Translations under genes and position numbers: made by a program
The notes under the pieces: model-generated
What the model was told of the DNA's origin: nothing
The model's input: only the letters and a program-made list of their open reading frames with translations
Database searches by the model: none
Part shown: positions 44,698 to 55,400 of the stretch, one piece after another
Position numbering within the stretch: position 1 is the first letter of the stretch
Layout of the letters: every line of letters begins with the position of its first letter
Source: Flagellimonas sp947499585
Lineage (GTDB): Bacteria; Bacteroidota; Bacteroidia; Flavobacteriales; Flavobacteriaceae
NCBI RefSeq assembly: GCF_044596045.1
Contig: NZ_CP138995.1
Location: forward strand, 1,736,001-1,800,000
DNA: 64,000 bases
Direction of reading: 5' to 3'

Positions 44698-45678
44698 CTA
44701 TTCTTTCCCAAGCCAATAGCTATTTTGCTCTTTTTGATTTGGTGTCATGTATGGTCTTACGATTCTAAAACCTACAAACGGAGCATCGGTGTGCCACCAT
44801 TTGCTTTTTGGGAATTGTGGGTCTCGCTGTTTCCAAACAGGTTTTGAAAATGCTCTTGATGCGCTGCGCAACATTTCTTGAGAATCTTTATATGATCCTC
44901 CACGAATTACCGCGGGATATTCTTTTTCAACTTGAATATAGAGACTTGTACTTTCCGTATAGGTATTCGCATTATACTGATCTAAGGTCCATTCCGCAAC
45001 ATTACCGTACATATCATATAATCCCCATGGGTTTGGCTTTTTTTTGCCAATTTCATGGTAGGTTGCTCCACTATTATCTGAAAACCAGGCATGTTCCTCT
45101 AAAGAGTCATCATCATCAAAAGAATAGGCACCTGCAGTTCCAGCTCTAGCTGCATATTCCCATTCGGCTTCGGTGGGTAATCGGTAAAAGACCCCCGTAA
45201 TTGCGGAAAGCCATTCACAAAATTTTGAAGCCCCTAATTGTGTTACATTTCCAATGGGCAGGTTTTTTCCAGTTCCCATCCCTAAACTCATATCAACATA
45301 TGGGATGGTTGCACCAGCTACGGCATCTACTTTTTTTTCTACTTCTTTGCCTTTCTCAGCAAACAACACATTGTCCAACTCACGTTGTAAAAAAAGATTA
45401 TAGAGTTCCCAAGTAATCTCATAACTGGACATCCAGAAACCTTCAATATCCATTTTTCGTTGTGGCCCTTCATCTTCATCCCTTCCTTCCTCACTGTCTT
45501 GACTTCCCATGTTAAAAGAACCACTAGGAATTGCAACCATATTAATCTTTAACTGGGAACTTGGTAGTTCTTGCATATAGCTCTGTTTTTCTTGCCCAAA
45601 TGTTGAGGGTATATGAGCTGAAAGCAACATAATCAGTAAAGTGATTTTTAAAGTTCGTGAAATGTTCATTCGTTTCAA
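44698..45678 (-). CDS. FGE-sulfatase (SUMF1) fold protein, catalytic cysteines absent
   Basis: This 326-residue exported protein has a signal peptide (to about residue 28). It carries the SUMF1 motifs VAIPSGSFNMGSQDSEEG, FWMSSYEITWELYN, YRLPTEAEWEYAARAG, WGLYDMYGNVAEWTLDQ, VIRGGSYKDSQEMLRSASR and FVGFRIVRP. In true formylglycine-generating enzymes the segment after RGGS carries two copper-binding cysteines. Here the matching stretch (near residue 260) has none. The protein is therefore unlikely to mature the Cys-type sulfatase in the window. Other SUMF1-fold proteins act as non-catalytic binders or different oxidases. It is 32 bases downstream of the DUF1080 gene. Confidence 0.88.
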   Translation of the reverse strand: MKRMNISRTLKITLLIMLLSAHIPSTFGQEKQSYMQELPSSQLKINMVAIPSGSFNMGSQDSEEGRDEDEGPQRKMDIEGFWMSSYEITWELYNLFLQRELDNVLFAEKGKEVEKKVDAVAGATIPYVDMSLGMGTGKNLPIGNVTQLGASKFCEWLSAITGVFYRLPTEAEWEYAARAGTAGAYSFDDDDSLEEHAWFSDNSGATYHEIGKKKPNPWGLYDMYGNVAEWTLDQYNANTYTESTSLYIQVEKEYPAVIRGGSYKDSQEMLRSASRAFSKPVWKQRDPQFPKSKWWHTDAPFVGFRIVRPYMTPNQKEQNSYWLGKE

Positions 45679-45710
45679 TTGAAATAAATCAGAGGTTCAT
45701 AAGGAACTAA

Positions 45711-46397
45711 TTATTTTGATATAGCATCTATGGACGAAATATCTATTTTTCTAAATTCTACTTCGGAACCTTCCGCTTGTATTGCTATTTGACCACTTGT
45801 AACTGTAGCATTAAATCCATGATTGACCAAATCTCCATTTACCCAAACTTTTATCTCATCTTTTAGACATTCGATAATCATGGTGTTCCATTCACCCAAA
45901 GGCTTTTCAGAACCATCTGTAAGGTTAATAATTCTTCGTTTTTTACCTTCTGTAATTCCCCATTCCTCCTTTGGACCTCTTCGTTCCACCATATTATCAA
46001 CTTCTATATCCTCTACAATAACCCAAAAATCACCAGCATCCTCATGCTGCATTTGTACTTCTAAAGATTTTGGAAACATTTTGTACAATGCCCTTGGAGT
46101 TGAGGCATGGACCAATACGCCACAGTTACCCGGTTCGCCGGCGAAACGATATTCAACTTCTAATCTGTAATCTTTATAAACATCATCGGTGATGAGGTGA
46201 CCTCGTGGAGTTCCCAAACTCACCAACATGCCTGTTCGTATTATAAATGGATTTATCGTATTTGGTATGGTATCCATTTCAGGAACATCAACATGCCATC
46301 CACTTAAATCTTGTCCATTAAAAAGACTTACAGCTTTTTCCTTTTTACAAGAAAAAGCAGTCATCGCAATACATAGAATTGTTATAAAATATTTCAT
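45711..46397 (-). CDS. DUF1080 (3-keto-disaccharide-hydrolase-like) lipoprotein
   Basis: This 228-residue lipoprotein (lipid Cys at 17, MTAFSCKKE) has one concanavalin-like jelly roll of the DUF1080 family. Visible motifs are SLFNGQDLSGWHV near 24, YRLEVEYRFAGEPGNCGVLVHA near 76, KSLEVQMQHEDAGDFWVI near 111 and GEWNTMIIECLKDEIKVWVNG near 169. Some members hydrolyse 3-keto-glycosides made by Gfo/Idh/MocA oxidases, and such an oxidase-fold gene lies two genes downstream. That pairing supports a periplasmic oxidise-then-cleave route, but the activity of this protein is inferred. Confidence 0.85.
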   Translation of the reverse strand: MKYFITILCIAMTAFSCKKEKAVSLFNGQDLSGWHVDVPEMDTIPNTINPFIIRTGMLVSLGTPRGHLITDDVYKDYRLEVEYRFAGEPGNCGVLVHASTPRALYKMFPKSLEVQMQHEDAGDFWVIVEDIEVDNMVERRGPKEEWGITEGKKRRIINLTDGSEKPLGEWNTMIIECLKDEIKVWVNGDLVNHGFNATVTSGQIAIQAEGSEVEFRKIDISSIDAISK

Positions 46398-46473
46398 TTT
46401 AAATAGGTTTTCAATTTTGTTTAATATTTTACTATTTGTTTATGTAAATAAACAGATGAGGACGCTGGTTCCC

Positions 46474-47571
46474 TTACACCTTGAAATAGACTTTCTTTTT
46501 ATCCAAGAAATATGTCAAGTACCAAAAAATCAAAAGCACAAAAAGTGAATTGATTACCATAATGCCATTTTCTCCCATTCCCAAGGGATTGAGAATTCCA
46601 TCTGTAAAGATTTTACCGAAACCTCTAAACCACTGTATACCTACCGTTTCAGCAAATAGGTATATAAAAATGGAATTGGTTCCCACTACAGAAAAAAATC
46701 GCATCCATTTTTTTGCATTTCCCTTTACATCAATATACCAGTAAAACAGCGCAAGTACCAAGACCGCTATTCCACCTGATAGCAAGGTAAATGAGCTAGT
46801 GGCCAATCTTTTTATAACGGGTGTGATATTCAGAATATCCAATGCTATTCCTAAAACCATGGCAATGCTTCCCCAGAGCACAAATGCTTTCAATTTTTGT
46901 GAAGATTCACTCTTGTTTAAAAGAAGTCGTCCGCAAACTACACCCCAAATGGTATGCGCGGCGGTAGGGATAAAATTGATGGTCACCCAGCCATCACCAT
47001 TAATTTTCCCCATAAAAACGCGATCCATAAAAGAACCAAAACTTGCTCCATTGTTAAAGGGGGCTGCGGGGTCATAAAAACGGTAAAGCAATTCAGTTAG
47101 CACCAAAAGACCTATCGAAATTAGTAGTTGGTTTCGGTTCGATAAATTCATAATTGCATATGCAATTAGGATAGTAAATGCCAATTGCACCAATACATTC
47201 CAAAGCTCCCAAACCAACGCGTGACTGTATACGCAATGCAGCAACACCCCAAAGGCAAATAATAGGAAACAACGTTGAAGAATATGACGTGTCACAGCTT
47301 TTCTGTTGCCCGTTTTTAGGCGTTTTCCGATAGAGAATGGCATGGCCACTCCAACTATGAACATAAAGAATGGCTGAATCAAATCCCAAAAGCGAAACCC
47401 ATGCCATGGATGATGATGTAATTGTTCCCCTATACCGGAAAGAAATGGAGTATCCTTGACCAGCTCATAAAAAGAATGGTGGAACCCAGCAGCCTCAGCA
47501 ATAAGCATGAACATGGTCATGCCACGAAATACATCTAAGGAAAATAAACGTTTTGAGGGTATGTGTTCCAT
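46474..47571 (-). CDS. DUF5009 (HGSNAT-like) multi-pass membrane protein
   Basis: This 365-residue protein has about 10 hydrophobic helices. The front RLFSLDVFRGMTMFMLIAEAAG is the signature of the DUF5009/heparan-alpha-glucosaminide acetyltransferase-like family. RFWDLIQPFFMFIVGVAMPFSI and a periplasmic loop with NFIPTAAHTIWGVVCG follow. Eukaryotic relatives move acetyl groups across a membrane to sugar amines; bacterial members in glycan loci may acylate or deacylate sugars. This is family knowledge and no substrate is visible. The gene lies between the VHPO-like gene (57 bases) and the DUF1080 gene (76 bases). Confidence 0.82.
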   Translation of the reverse strand: MEHIPSKRLFSLDVFRGMTMFMLIAEAAGFHHSFYELVKDTPFLSGIGEQLHHHPWHGFRFWDLIQPFFMFIVGVAMPFSIGKRLKTGNRKAVTRHILQRCFLLFAFGVLLHCVYSHALVWELWNVLVQLAFTILIAYAIMNLSNRNQLLISIGLLVLTELLYRFYDPAAPFNNGASFGSFMDRVFMGKINGDGWVTINFIPTAAHTIWGVVCGRLLLNKSESSQKLKAFVLWGSIAMVLGIALDILNITPVIKRLATSSFTLLSGGIAVLVLALFYWYIDVKGNAKKWMRFFSVVGTNSIFIYLFAETVGIQWFRGFGKIFTDGILNPLGMGENGIMVINSLFVLLIFWYLTYFLDKKKVYFKV

Positions 47572-47628
47572 AATTAAGAATTTAGTTGGCTTATCTAGTT
47601 GTATATTGGTTTTTAGAATGATTACATA

Positions 47629-48960
47629 TCAGTCCAAATCTATTTGTTCAATAACATATTCACCCACGGCTTTACCTTGCTTTACGCCCAATTCTATAGC
47701 TGGGCGATAATGGATTCCGCCATAAAGTCTGCTTATTGCCGCCTCTTTGGCTGCATGGTTAAAAGATTTATAGCTACGAACAGGAAGTCCATATGGTACC
47801 TCCGTTTCATCAGCAAAAGCGTAATTGTCTCCAAAAATATGGGTCAATACTGTTGCTGCAGCTGAAGAGGCTACACTATGCCCAGAGGTATGTTCTGGAA
47901 ATGCTGGTGTCTGTAGGATTGGTGCCCAATCGAGGTCAATATGCTCATTGATAAAGGTTTCAGGGCGAGTAAGGCTACTTTTATATTTTTGGTCCCAGCA
48001 ACTGATAAAGGCATCCGCTATGGCAACACTCACTTGAGCTAGCGTTGCCGCAGCGTCAACTGCGTTTGTTTCTTTCTCGTCCAGCACTTGAGCGGTGATG
48101 TGAACCCAGTGCCCACCGGGTGAAATTTGCTGTTGAAAGTACATCACATGACCTTTGGTAGTTGAAATATTTGGGTTGCAGTCCCAGAATTTTGCTATTT
48201 CTAATTGAGTTGCATCTACATTTTTTACAGTTTCGTACACTTCTTGGGCTTCTTTGTAAAACTGTGAGTTGTCAGAAATCTCAAAATTTGTTGGCAAACC
48301 GGGGTCGAACTGACCTGCGGAATCCAAAACAAAGGGTTTGATAGTATTCCAATGTGGTTCTATGGCTTCCATATAGTCAGGTGGTGTCGGTTTCCAGCGC
48401 CCTGGGTCTTTATTTACACTAAAACGGGGTAGGGCAGTACGACGTAAATACCCATCTGTGCTTGATCGTTCAATGATTTCTGAGGAAATGGCATCTCCTA
48501 ACGATATGGAATTTTCATAAATTTCCTTATCAATACCTATTTCTTGAACATCCTTTAAAAGGTCATGGCGTAAATTATCTATTCTTTCTATATCAAAAAC
48601 CAACACTTTGGCCACGTTAAGAAAAGCGACCATTGAAGTTAAAGGATAGTAGTATTCTTTGTTAGCATCTGGTCTGGTAGTAAGGGTTAAATCATTCAAC
48701 TGGCCTCCAAGAGAAATTTTTGTGGAATCCCTAAAGCGAATGCCCTCGTATGCCGCAATATTTGAATAGGCATAAATTCTGCTTGCTACGGGAGGTGTAA
48801 AAATATCCGCTACGATTACATCGGTGAGTTTTCGATTGTATGTGGTAATACTATTTTCAAAATAGGCTTCCAATTCCTCTGGGTTATGCGTTTCACCACA
48901 AGAGATTATTAGTGATGCAGTCACTATACCCATTATAATATATGACTTAATCATTTTCAT
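47629..48960 (-). CDS. Vanadium-dependent haloperoxidase-like (PAP2 fold) lipoprotein
   Basis: This 443-residue lipoprotein (lipid Cys at about 21, LIISCGETH) has the three parts of the vanadate/phosphate site: KYKSSLTRPETF near 325, FPEHTSGHSVASSAA near 351 and SRLYGGIHYRPAIELGVKQG near 404. These match the K-x6-RP, PxxxSGH and SRxxxGxHxxxD patterns, with the last Asp replaced (RPAIELG). The fold serves both haloperoxidases and acid phosphatases, and the sequence alone does not decide. It overlaps the upstream FG-GAP gene by 14 bases, a strong sign of a joint task on the cell surface. Confidence 0.83.
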   Translation of the reverse strand: MKMIKSYIIMGIVTASLIISCGETHNPEELEAYFENSITTYNRKLTDVIVADIFTPPVASRIYAYSNIAAYEGIRFRDSTKISLGGQLNDLTLTTRPDANKEYYYPLTSMVAFLNVAKVLVFDIERIDNLRHDLLKDVQEIGIDKEIYENSISLGDAISSEIIERSSTDGYLRRTALPRFSVNKDPGRWKPTPPDYMEAIEPHWNTIKPFVLDSAGQFDPGLPTNFEISDNSQFYKEAQEVYETVKNVDATQLEIAKFWDCNPNISTTKGHVMYFQQQISPGGHWVHITAQVLDEKETNAVDAAATLAQVSVAIADAFISCWDQKYKSSLTRPETFINEHIDLDWAPILQTPAFPEHTSGHSVASSAAATVLTHIFGDNYAFADETEVPYGLPVRSYKSFNHAAKEAAISRLYGGIHYRPAIELGVKQGKAVGEYVIEQIDLD

Positions 48961-51900
48961 AAACTGTTTTTGTGTTGCCCTTAAAGTTAGTTACGTCTAT
49001 TTGTTTTATGTTATGGGTTATGGATAACCTTCTTGAATGTTGCGATAGGTAACCTGACCCATATTGAAATTCCAGCTTTTGTTTTTTCCCATTTGTAAAA
49101 GTGATGAGCGCATGCATACTATCATCCTCTACATCAAGAAATTTCAATTTCGTATCCTTGAATTGGGATTCAAACACTTTTAGTGGTCCACTGTTGTTTC
49201 CAATGATAATGAAAGACGTACCATTCTTGTTCTTCAGCTGTGCAAACCCGCTTGAATCATAATTGTTTACAAGTCCACTTTCTGCTAATTCAAGATACTC
49301 AAATGTTCCATCACCATTTCCCTTTAGGAGTGTCCCGTATTGGGCATCATATCGGCCATTTGAGACTTCGGTCACATATGAGTTTCCTGTCAATAAGAGA
49401 TCTAAATTTCCATCTTGGTCAAAATCTTCTACTATAGTTCCCTCTGTCGGGGCCACCTGTGCAGTTAATGGCAGTGCCGTGATTTGAAATTTCCCATTAC
49501 TCAAATTCTCCACATAAGAGCTTTCAAATACATGACTTTTTACTATATAGGCATCTTCCAATTCTTCTGGCAAGAAAGACTCTTCAAAGGTTTTTTCCGC
49601 ATAAGACTGATAGGTCTGGAAACGCCCTCTCATAGCATTGATTTGCTCGATTAGTTTATCTCGGGTATGGGAAATATAATTTTCACCGTCATTGTAATAG
49701 CATATAATTGGGTCAACTCTACCGTCCTTGTCGTAATCTTTGGCATAGATGCATAATGGCTCATCTTTTGAAGCTTTGTATTTGGTATTCAAGCCCAAAT
49801 TTCCAACGATATAATCCATATCTCCATCGTTATCAAAATCACCATTTGAAATACTATTCCACCAGCCTTCTGATTTTTCAAGTCCAATTGGGTTTTCCAC
49901 GAGTCTCAACTTCCCCTTATCATTATGAAAAAGGGTAATGGACATGAATTCACCTACGACAATCAAGTCAGACCATCCGTCATTATCATAATCGGACCAA
50001 ATAGCGGAAGTGACCATGGTCAATTTTTCCCAATGTTGAATGCTTTCCCCTATTTCCCGGAATTTAGGTTCGCCTCCGGTTGATATGTTTTCATATAACT
50101 GACTAGTTGCCGGCATGGGGTAACTGCCTGGGTCAACCCTGCCTCCTACGAATAGGTCCAAATCCCCATCTTTGTCAAAATCAGATGCGGTAACACATGA
50201 CCCGCTAACATCAACAACGGGTAACGCATTGGTCAATGAAAAGTTTCCCTTTCCATCGTTTTCGTACAATCTATCATGATACACATCGTCTTTGTAGGAA
50301 GTAGGAATCCCACCGCTAACAACATATAAATCTTGATGACCATCTCCATTAGCATCAAAAAATAGCATGCCCATATCTTCCCTTAAACGTTCTTCGTAGC
50401 CTACAAAGGTGTTCTTGAAACCGTCTTCTTTTTGCAAATATATTTGTCCGGTTGATCCTGCTGACCCTCCCACATAAAAATCCTCCATTCCGTTGGAATC
50501 AATATCACCAATCGCTATACCGGGCCCTCCACGGGAATGCATATGCGGTAAAGTAGGTTGAATACGAAAGTCCACAATGGGATCTTCTTTTTGAAAATAA
50601 TCAATGCCAAGGGAATCCGTGATTTCTGTAAACCATTGCTTTGTTTCAATAGGGGAAACCTCATTGTCAGTTTCATTTTTTTTGGCTTCTGATTGCCTTA
50701 GCGTAAGTTTTTGATTTGATTTTACGCCCGATATTTTTTGATAAGAATTATCTGGCCACCAAACTTCTATGTTCGTAATAATTGTGTCTTTGCCCAAACC
50801 AAAATGAACGGTTGGATCAACGCTGGATTCATAACCCCTGCTTAAGTAATGTTGATGGTATTGGGTATTGTTTTCCGAGTCAACCTTAATTCGAGAACCA
50901 ATACCTTCAAGATTTCCTTTATTCCCTTTTAATTCTATTTGTAGAAAATTACCACCTTCTTTTTTACTGGTATTTTCATAAACAAAAGCATTTTGGTTTA
51001 CGTTGTTGACCACCAAATCCAAGTCTCCATCATTGTCCAAATCGGCAAAAGCAGCACCATTTGAACAGCTTTTATCCTTTATGCCCCAACCCTCGGAGGT
51101 ATTTTCAAATGTGGTGTCACCATTATTTTTAAATACGTAGTTGACGATTTCGGCTCGGGGCAAATCATGAATTGATTTTAATTTTTCCCTGATTTTCGTT
51201 TCCTTATCGCCCATAGGACTATTGCTCCTATTTTGATAGTGGATGTAATCCAAATTCCCTAAATCCCGTAAAAATCCATTGGTGATGTATAGATCCTTAT
51301 AGCCATCATTGTCATAATCTGCCAAGAGCGCACTCCAGCTCCAGTCTGTGCAGCTCACTCCGGCCAAATAGCCAATTTCACTGAACCTGCCCTCACCTTG
51401 ATTCAATTGGAGCGTATTTCTGGTGTATTGTGGGGAATAACCAGCATCTAGCATTAGGTTGAACCGGTCAAATCCAGTAGAGGAAATAATCAATTTTTGT
51501 CGCAGGTTATCTTCAGGATGCATATCCAACACCATTATGTCGGGTCTACCATTGTTATCAATATCTGAGATATCGTTACCCATTCCCGCATAAGAGGTAT
51601 GTTTTAGATACATATCCAATTCGTCCTTAAAGGTTCCATCACCTTGGTTTATATACAAGATATCGTTGCCCACAAAATCATTGGAAATGTATATGTCTGG
51701 CCATGAGTCGTTATTTATATCAGATATGCCCAAACCCAATCCATATCCTTCCACAAGAATCCCCGATTCTAGCGAAACATCTGTAAACTTTCCATTGCCA
51801 TCATTTCTGTACAAGCGATCATTGCTTACAGATGAGCCATCCAATTTTCTTGGATTACTGACATTTACGTTGTATTCATATGCAGCCGGATTTACCAAAA

Positions 51901-52459
51901 GATACATGTCTAGGTCATTATCCTTATCATAGTCAAAAAAGGCTGCATGCATGGATTGACGCTTATCATCTAAACCATATTCAGCGGCTTTTTCAGTAAA
52001 GGTGTTGTCACCGTTATTGATGTAAAGCATGTTGGCTCGTTCTGCTAATTGGGCGCTGCCGGATACGCATATATAGATGTCTAAAAATCCGTCCTGATTA
52101 ATATCGACCATGGCAGCACCAGTACCCCAACGATTGTTGATCAGTCCAGATTTTTCAGTGACATCCTCAAATTTCATGTTTCCTTTATTGAGATAAAGTC
52201 TACCTGAAACCATATTGCCGCTAAAATAAACGTCTACCAATCCATCATTATTAATATCGCCAACAGCGGTACCCGCACCCGTATAAATGTTCATGAAGTT
52301 GAACACATTGATACTGTCATTTTCAACTATTTTATTGTTGAAGTCAATGCCCGATTCTGATGGACTCAACAAATGGAATTTTGAATTATCGGTTTTTTTG
52401 CAAGAAACGATAAATGCAAGCACATAATAGATAAAAACAAGTATGACATTCTTTTTCAT
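48947..52459 (-). CDS. Giant FG-GAP/UnbV (CRTAC1-like) lipoprotein, copy B
   Basis: This 1170-residue lipoprotein (lipid Cys at about 20, FIVSCKKTD) has two sets of FG-GAP/VCBS propeller repeats with Ca2+-loop motifs such as GDINNDGLVDVYFSGN, DIDNNGRPDIMVLD and DFDKDGDLDLFVGG. Between them, at about 535-605, lies an UnbV/ASPIC domain (GIGSRIKVDSENNTQYHQHYLSRG, VHFGLGKDTIITNIEVWWPD). No catalytic triad is apparent. It is co-linear with copy A (52456-55977) along nearly its whole length and overlaps it by 4 bases, which indicates an old tandem duplication. The protein probably sits on the outer surface next to SusC/SusD and binds ligand or calcium. Confidence 0.88.
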   Translation of the reverse strand: MKKNVILVFIYYVLAFIVSCKKTDNSKFHLLSPSESGIDFNNKIVENDSINVFNFMNIYTGAGTAVGDINNDGLVDVYFSGNMVSGRLYLNKGNMKFEDVTEKSGLINNRWGTGAAMVDINQDGFLDIYICVSGSAQLAERANMLYINNGDNTFTEKAAEYGLDDKRQSMHAAFFDYDKDNDLDMYLLVNPAAYEYNVNVSNPRKLDGSSVSNDRLYRNDGNGKFTDVSLESGILVEGYGLGLGISDINNDSWPDIYISNDFVGNDILYINQGDGTFKDELDMYLKHTSYAGMGNDISDIDNNGRPDIMVLDMHPEDNLRQKLIISSTGFDRFNLMLDAGYSPQYTRNTLQLNQGEGRFSEIGYLAGVSCTDWSWSALLADYDNDGYKDLYITNGFLRDLGNLDYIHYQNRSNSPMGDKETKIREKLKSIHDLPRAEIVNYVFKNNGDTTFENTSEGWGIKDKSCSNGAAFADLDNDGDLDLVVNNVNQNAFVYENTSKKEGGNFLQIELKGNKGNLEGIGSRIKVDSENNTQYHQHYLSRGYESSVDPTVHFGLGKDTIITNIEVWWPDNSYQKISGVKSNQKLTLRQSEAKKNETDNEVSPIETKQWFTEITDSLGIDYFQKEDPIVDFRIQPTLPHMHSRGGPGIAIGDIDSNGMEDFYVGGSAGSTGQIYLQKEDGFKNTFVGYEERLREDMGMLFFDANGDGHQDLYVVSGGIPTSYKDDVYHDRLYENDGKGNFSLTNALPVVDVSGSCVTASDFDKDGDLDLFVGGRVDPGSYPMPATSQLYENISTGGEPKFREIGESIQHWEKLTMVTSAIWSDYDNDGWSDLIVVGEFMSITLFHNDKGKLRLVENPIGLEKSEGWWNSISNGDFDNDGDMDYIVGNLGLNTKYKASKDEPLCIYAKDYDKDGRVDPIICYYNDGENYISHTRDKLIEQINAMRGRFQTYQSYAEKTFEESFLPEELEDAYIVKSHVFESSYVENLSNGKFQITALPLTAQVAPTEGTIVEDFDQDGNLDLLLTGNSYVTEVSNGRYDAQYGTLLKGNGDGTFEYLELAESGLVNNYDSSGFAQLKNKNGTSFIIIGNNSGPLKVFESQFKDTKLKFLDVEDDSMHALITFTNGKKQKLEFQYGSGYLSQHSRRLSITHNIKQIDVTNFKGNTKTVYEND

Positions 52460-55400
52460 TCTCTTACATCAATTTTTGTTTCAACTCCTTCAAAGTTCTT
52501 TACAACAATATATTCGGCATCTTTTGGTATTAGTTGCTTACGACTTCCTTGCGATAAATAACCTGAGCCATAATACAGTTCTCTTTTTTGTATGGAACCA
52601 TCTTCAAAATGAATCATGAGTGAAGCGTCTTGCGGATTGGGGTGGTATATGAATTCATCGCCTAGCTTTCTTGAATGAACTTTCAACCTGTCATTATTGA
52701 TTCCGGATAGTATCAACTCTGAATCAGTGGTGAAAAGATTCACCTGACTTTTAGCATCTCCTCTTACAAAAAAACCGCTTTGAGCCACATTTATTGCTTC
52801 AAAATCTCCTTTGCCATCGCCTGCCATGAACCAACCAATGGATGCGTCATAATTTCCACCGAACACTTCGCCACTATAGAAATTCCCAACGGCAACAAAG
52901 TCAAGGTTTCCATCCTCATTGAAATCCCCAACCAATTGACTGTACATAGGAGCAATTTGGCATTCTTTGGGAAGATATGACAGTTTAAATTTGCTGTTTC
53001 CAAGGTTTTCAATATAAATATGTTCAAACATTTCGCTTTTAACCACAAGAGCGTCCTTAAGTTCATCCTTTAAAAAAGACTCTTCGAAAGACGAATCTGC
53101 ATAATTCGAAAAAGTTCTGAAACGCACACGCATTGCATTTATCTGGTCGATCAAGTCACTTCTGGAATGTGCTATCTGGTTTTCACCATCTATATAATGG
53201 CACATAACCGGATCAATCAATCCATTTTTATCATAATCTTTGGCATATATGCAAAGTGGTTCTTCAAGACTAGCCTTAAAACGACTATTAAGTCCGAGAT
53301 TGCCCAAAATATAGTCGCTGTCTCCATCATTATCAAAATCTCCTGAAGCAATACTGTTCCACCAACCACTGGTTCCTTTTAATGCAATTTGTTCCGTGAT
53401 TTCTTGAAGGTTACCTTCATTATTTTTGAAGAATCGAATGGGCATGAATTCACCCACAACGATTAAATCCACCCAAGAATCATTGTCAAAATCAGTCCAT
53501 AGCGCAGCGGTGACCATTCCTAATTCTCCTGAATTTTTTGAAAAGGATTGGTCTTCATTGAATTTGATATTCCTTGTGGAACTATTATTTTTTAGCAAGG
53601 AACTTTTTGGTGATAGCGGATATTCTCCTGGTTTCACCCTTCCTCCAACAAAAAGATCTATATCTCCATCTTTATCATAATCGGCTCCGGTTACAACAGA
53701 TCCGCTCACTAAAGATTCAGGTAAAGCATCAATTTTTGAATACGTTCCTGCACCATCATTTTCATAGATGCGGTCTTGATACGCAGTACTATTTTTAACG
53801 GCAGACGATCCGCCACTTATTACATATAAGTCTTGATCACCATCGGAATCCGCATCAAAGAACAGGGCACCCATATCTTCTGAAGTTATGTCTTGAAAAA
53901 CGGTTTCCGAGAAAGATTTGCCATCCGTATTCTGTGTTTTTAGCACCCCTGATTGACCAGTTGCCCCAGCGATAAAAACATCTTCAAGACCATCACCATT
54001 CGCATCCCCAACTGCCATTCCAGGCCCATTTTTAGAATGCATATGAGGCAATAGAGGTTGGATTTTGAAGTCAACAAAATCATCTTCAGAATGTAAAAAC
54101 TCGATCGTTGTTTTGCCGGTTGAATGGAAAAGGGGGTCTTTTATATTTGATATGACTTTTGACTCCGGGTATTCTGCATCAATCTGTTGTAAAGTGATAA
54201 TTTGTTTAGTTAAAACATTTTTTAGAACCTGCACCTTTTTATTTGGCCAAACCACTTTAACGCTATCAACTTTTTGTATATCCCCTAACCCAAAATGCAA
54301 GGAGGGTTCCATTGATGATAAATACCCCCGATAAGGAGTAAAATACTGTTTTTGCAATTGATCTTCGTAGTAGAGTGTTATCTCTGTTCCAATACCATCC
54401 AAATTTGGAGCTATTCCCTCAAAATTAAACTTTAGATACCTTTTTGTACCATCAATAGTATTCTTAAAAATCCCTGCGGGATCATCTATATTGTTTATGA
54501 TTAAGTCCAAATCACCGTCATTATCAAAATCGGCATAAGCGGCCCCATTGGAATACGTAGGTTCGGTAAATCCATTTTCGTTTGAAATGTCTTCAAAATT
54601 GTAACCATCTGTATTTTTGTACAAGTAGTTAGTAAGCTTAATTCCCGGAAGTTTGTTAAGTTCTTCCATGCGTTGTTTCTTATTGGCCTCCTCTGTTCCC
54701 ATTGTTAAAATATTACTGCCATAGACCATAAAATCTTGGTTGGTGATATCCTGTCGATATCCATTGGTAATAAAAAGGTCTTTTTGACCATCATGATCAT
54801 AATCTCCAAAAAGTGCACTCCAACTCCAATCTGTAGCTTCAATTCCCGCCATTTGACCAACTTCACTATAAGTGCCGTTACCATTGTTCAACTGTAGTGT
54901 ATTTCGGATGTATTGCGGATGATAATCAAATGTTGTCCTGTTCTTGAAAGAATCGTAATTGTTGCCCATCATTGTCAACTTCCATCGTCTGTTGTCAGGC
55001 GGTAGCATATCCAATACCACAACATCCATAAAACCATCGTTGTTGACATCCGAAATATCATTGCCCATGCCATTGAACGTTAAATGTTGCATATAAGATT
55101 TAATTTCATTCTGAAAGGTGCCATCGCCTTGATTGATATATAGGATGTCATCTGTCAGAAAATCGTTGGAAATGTAAAGATCAGGTAATCCATCCATATT
55201 GATATCGCAAGATGACACGCCTAATCCAAAACCTTCAACAAGTATGTTTGCCTCATTAGATACATCAGTAAATGAGTTATCCCCATTATTTCTATACAGC
55301 TTGTCCTGAGAAGGCGCTTGACCAATAAGATTCTTGGGCCTAGCGGTGTTTCTGTTATAGTCAACAAGGGCATTGTTCAATAGGTACATATCTAAATCAC

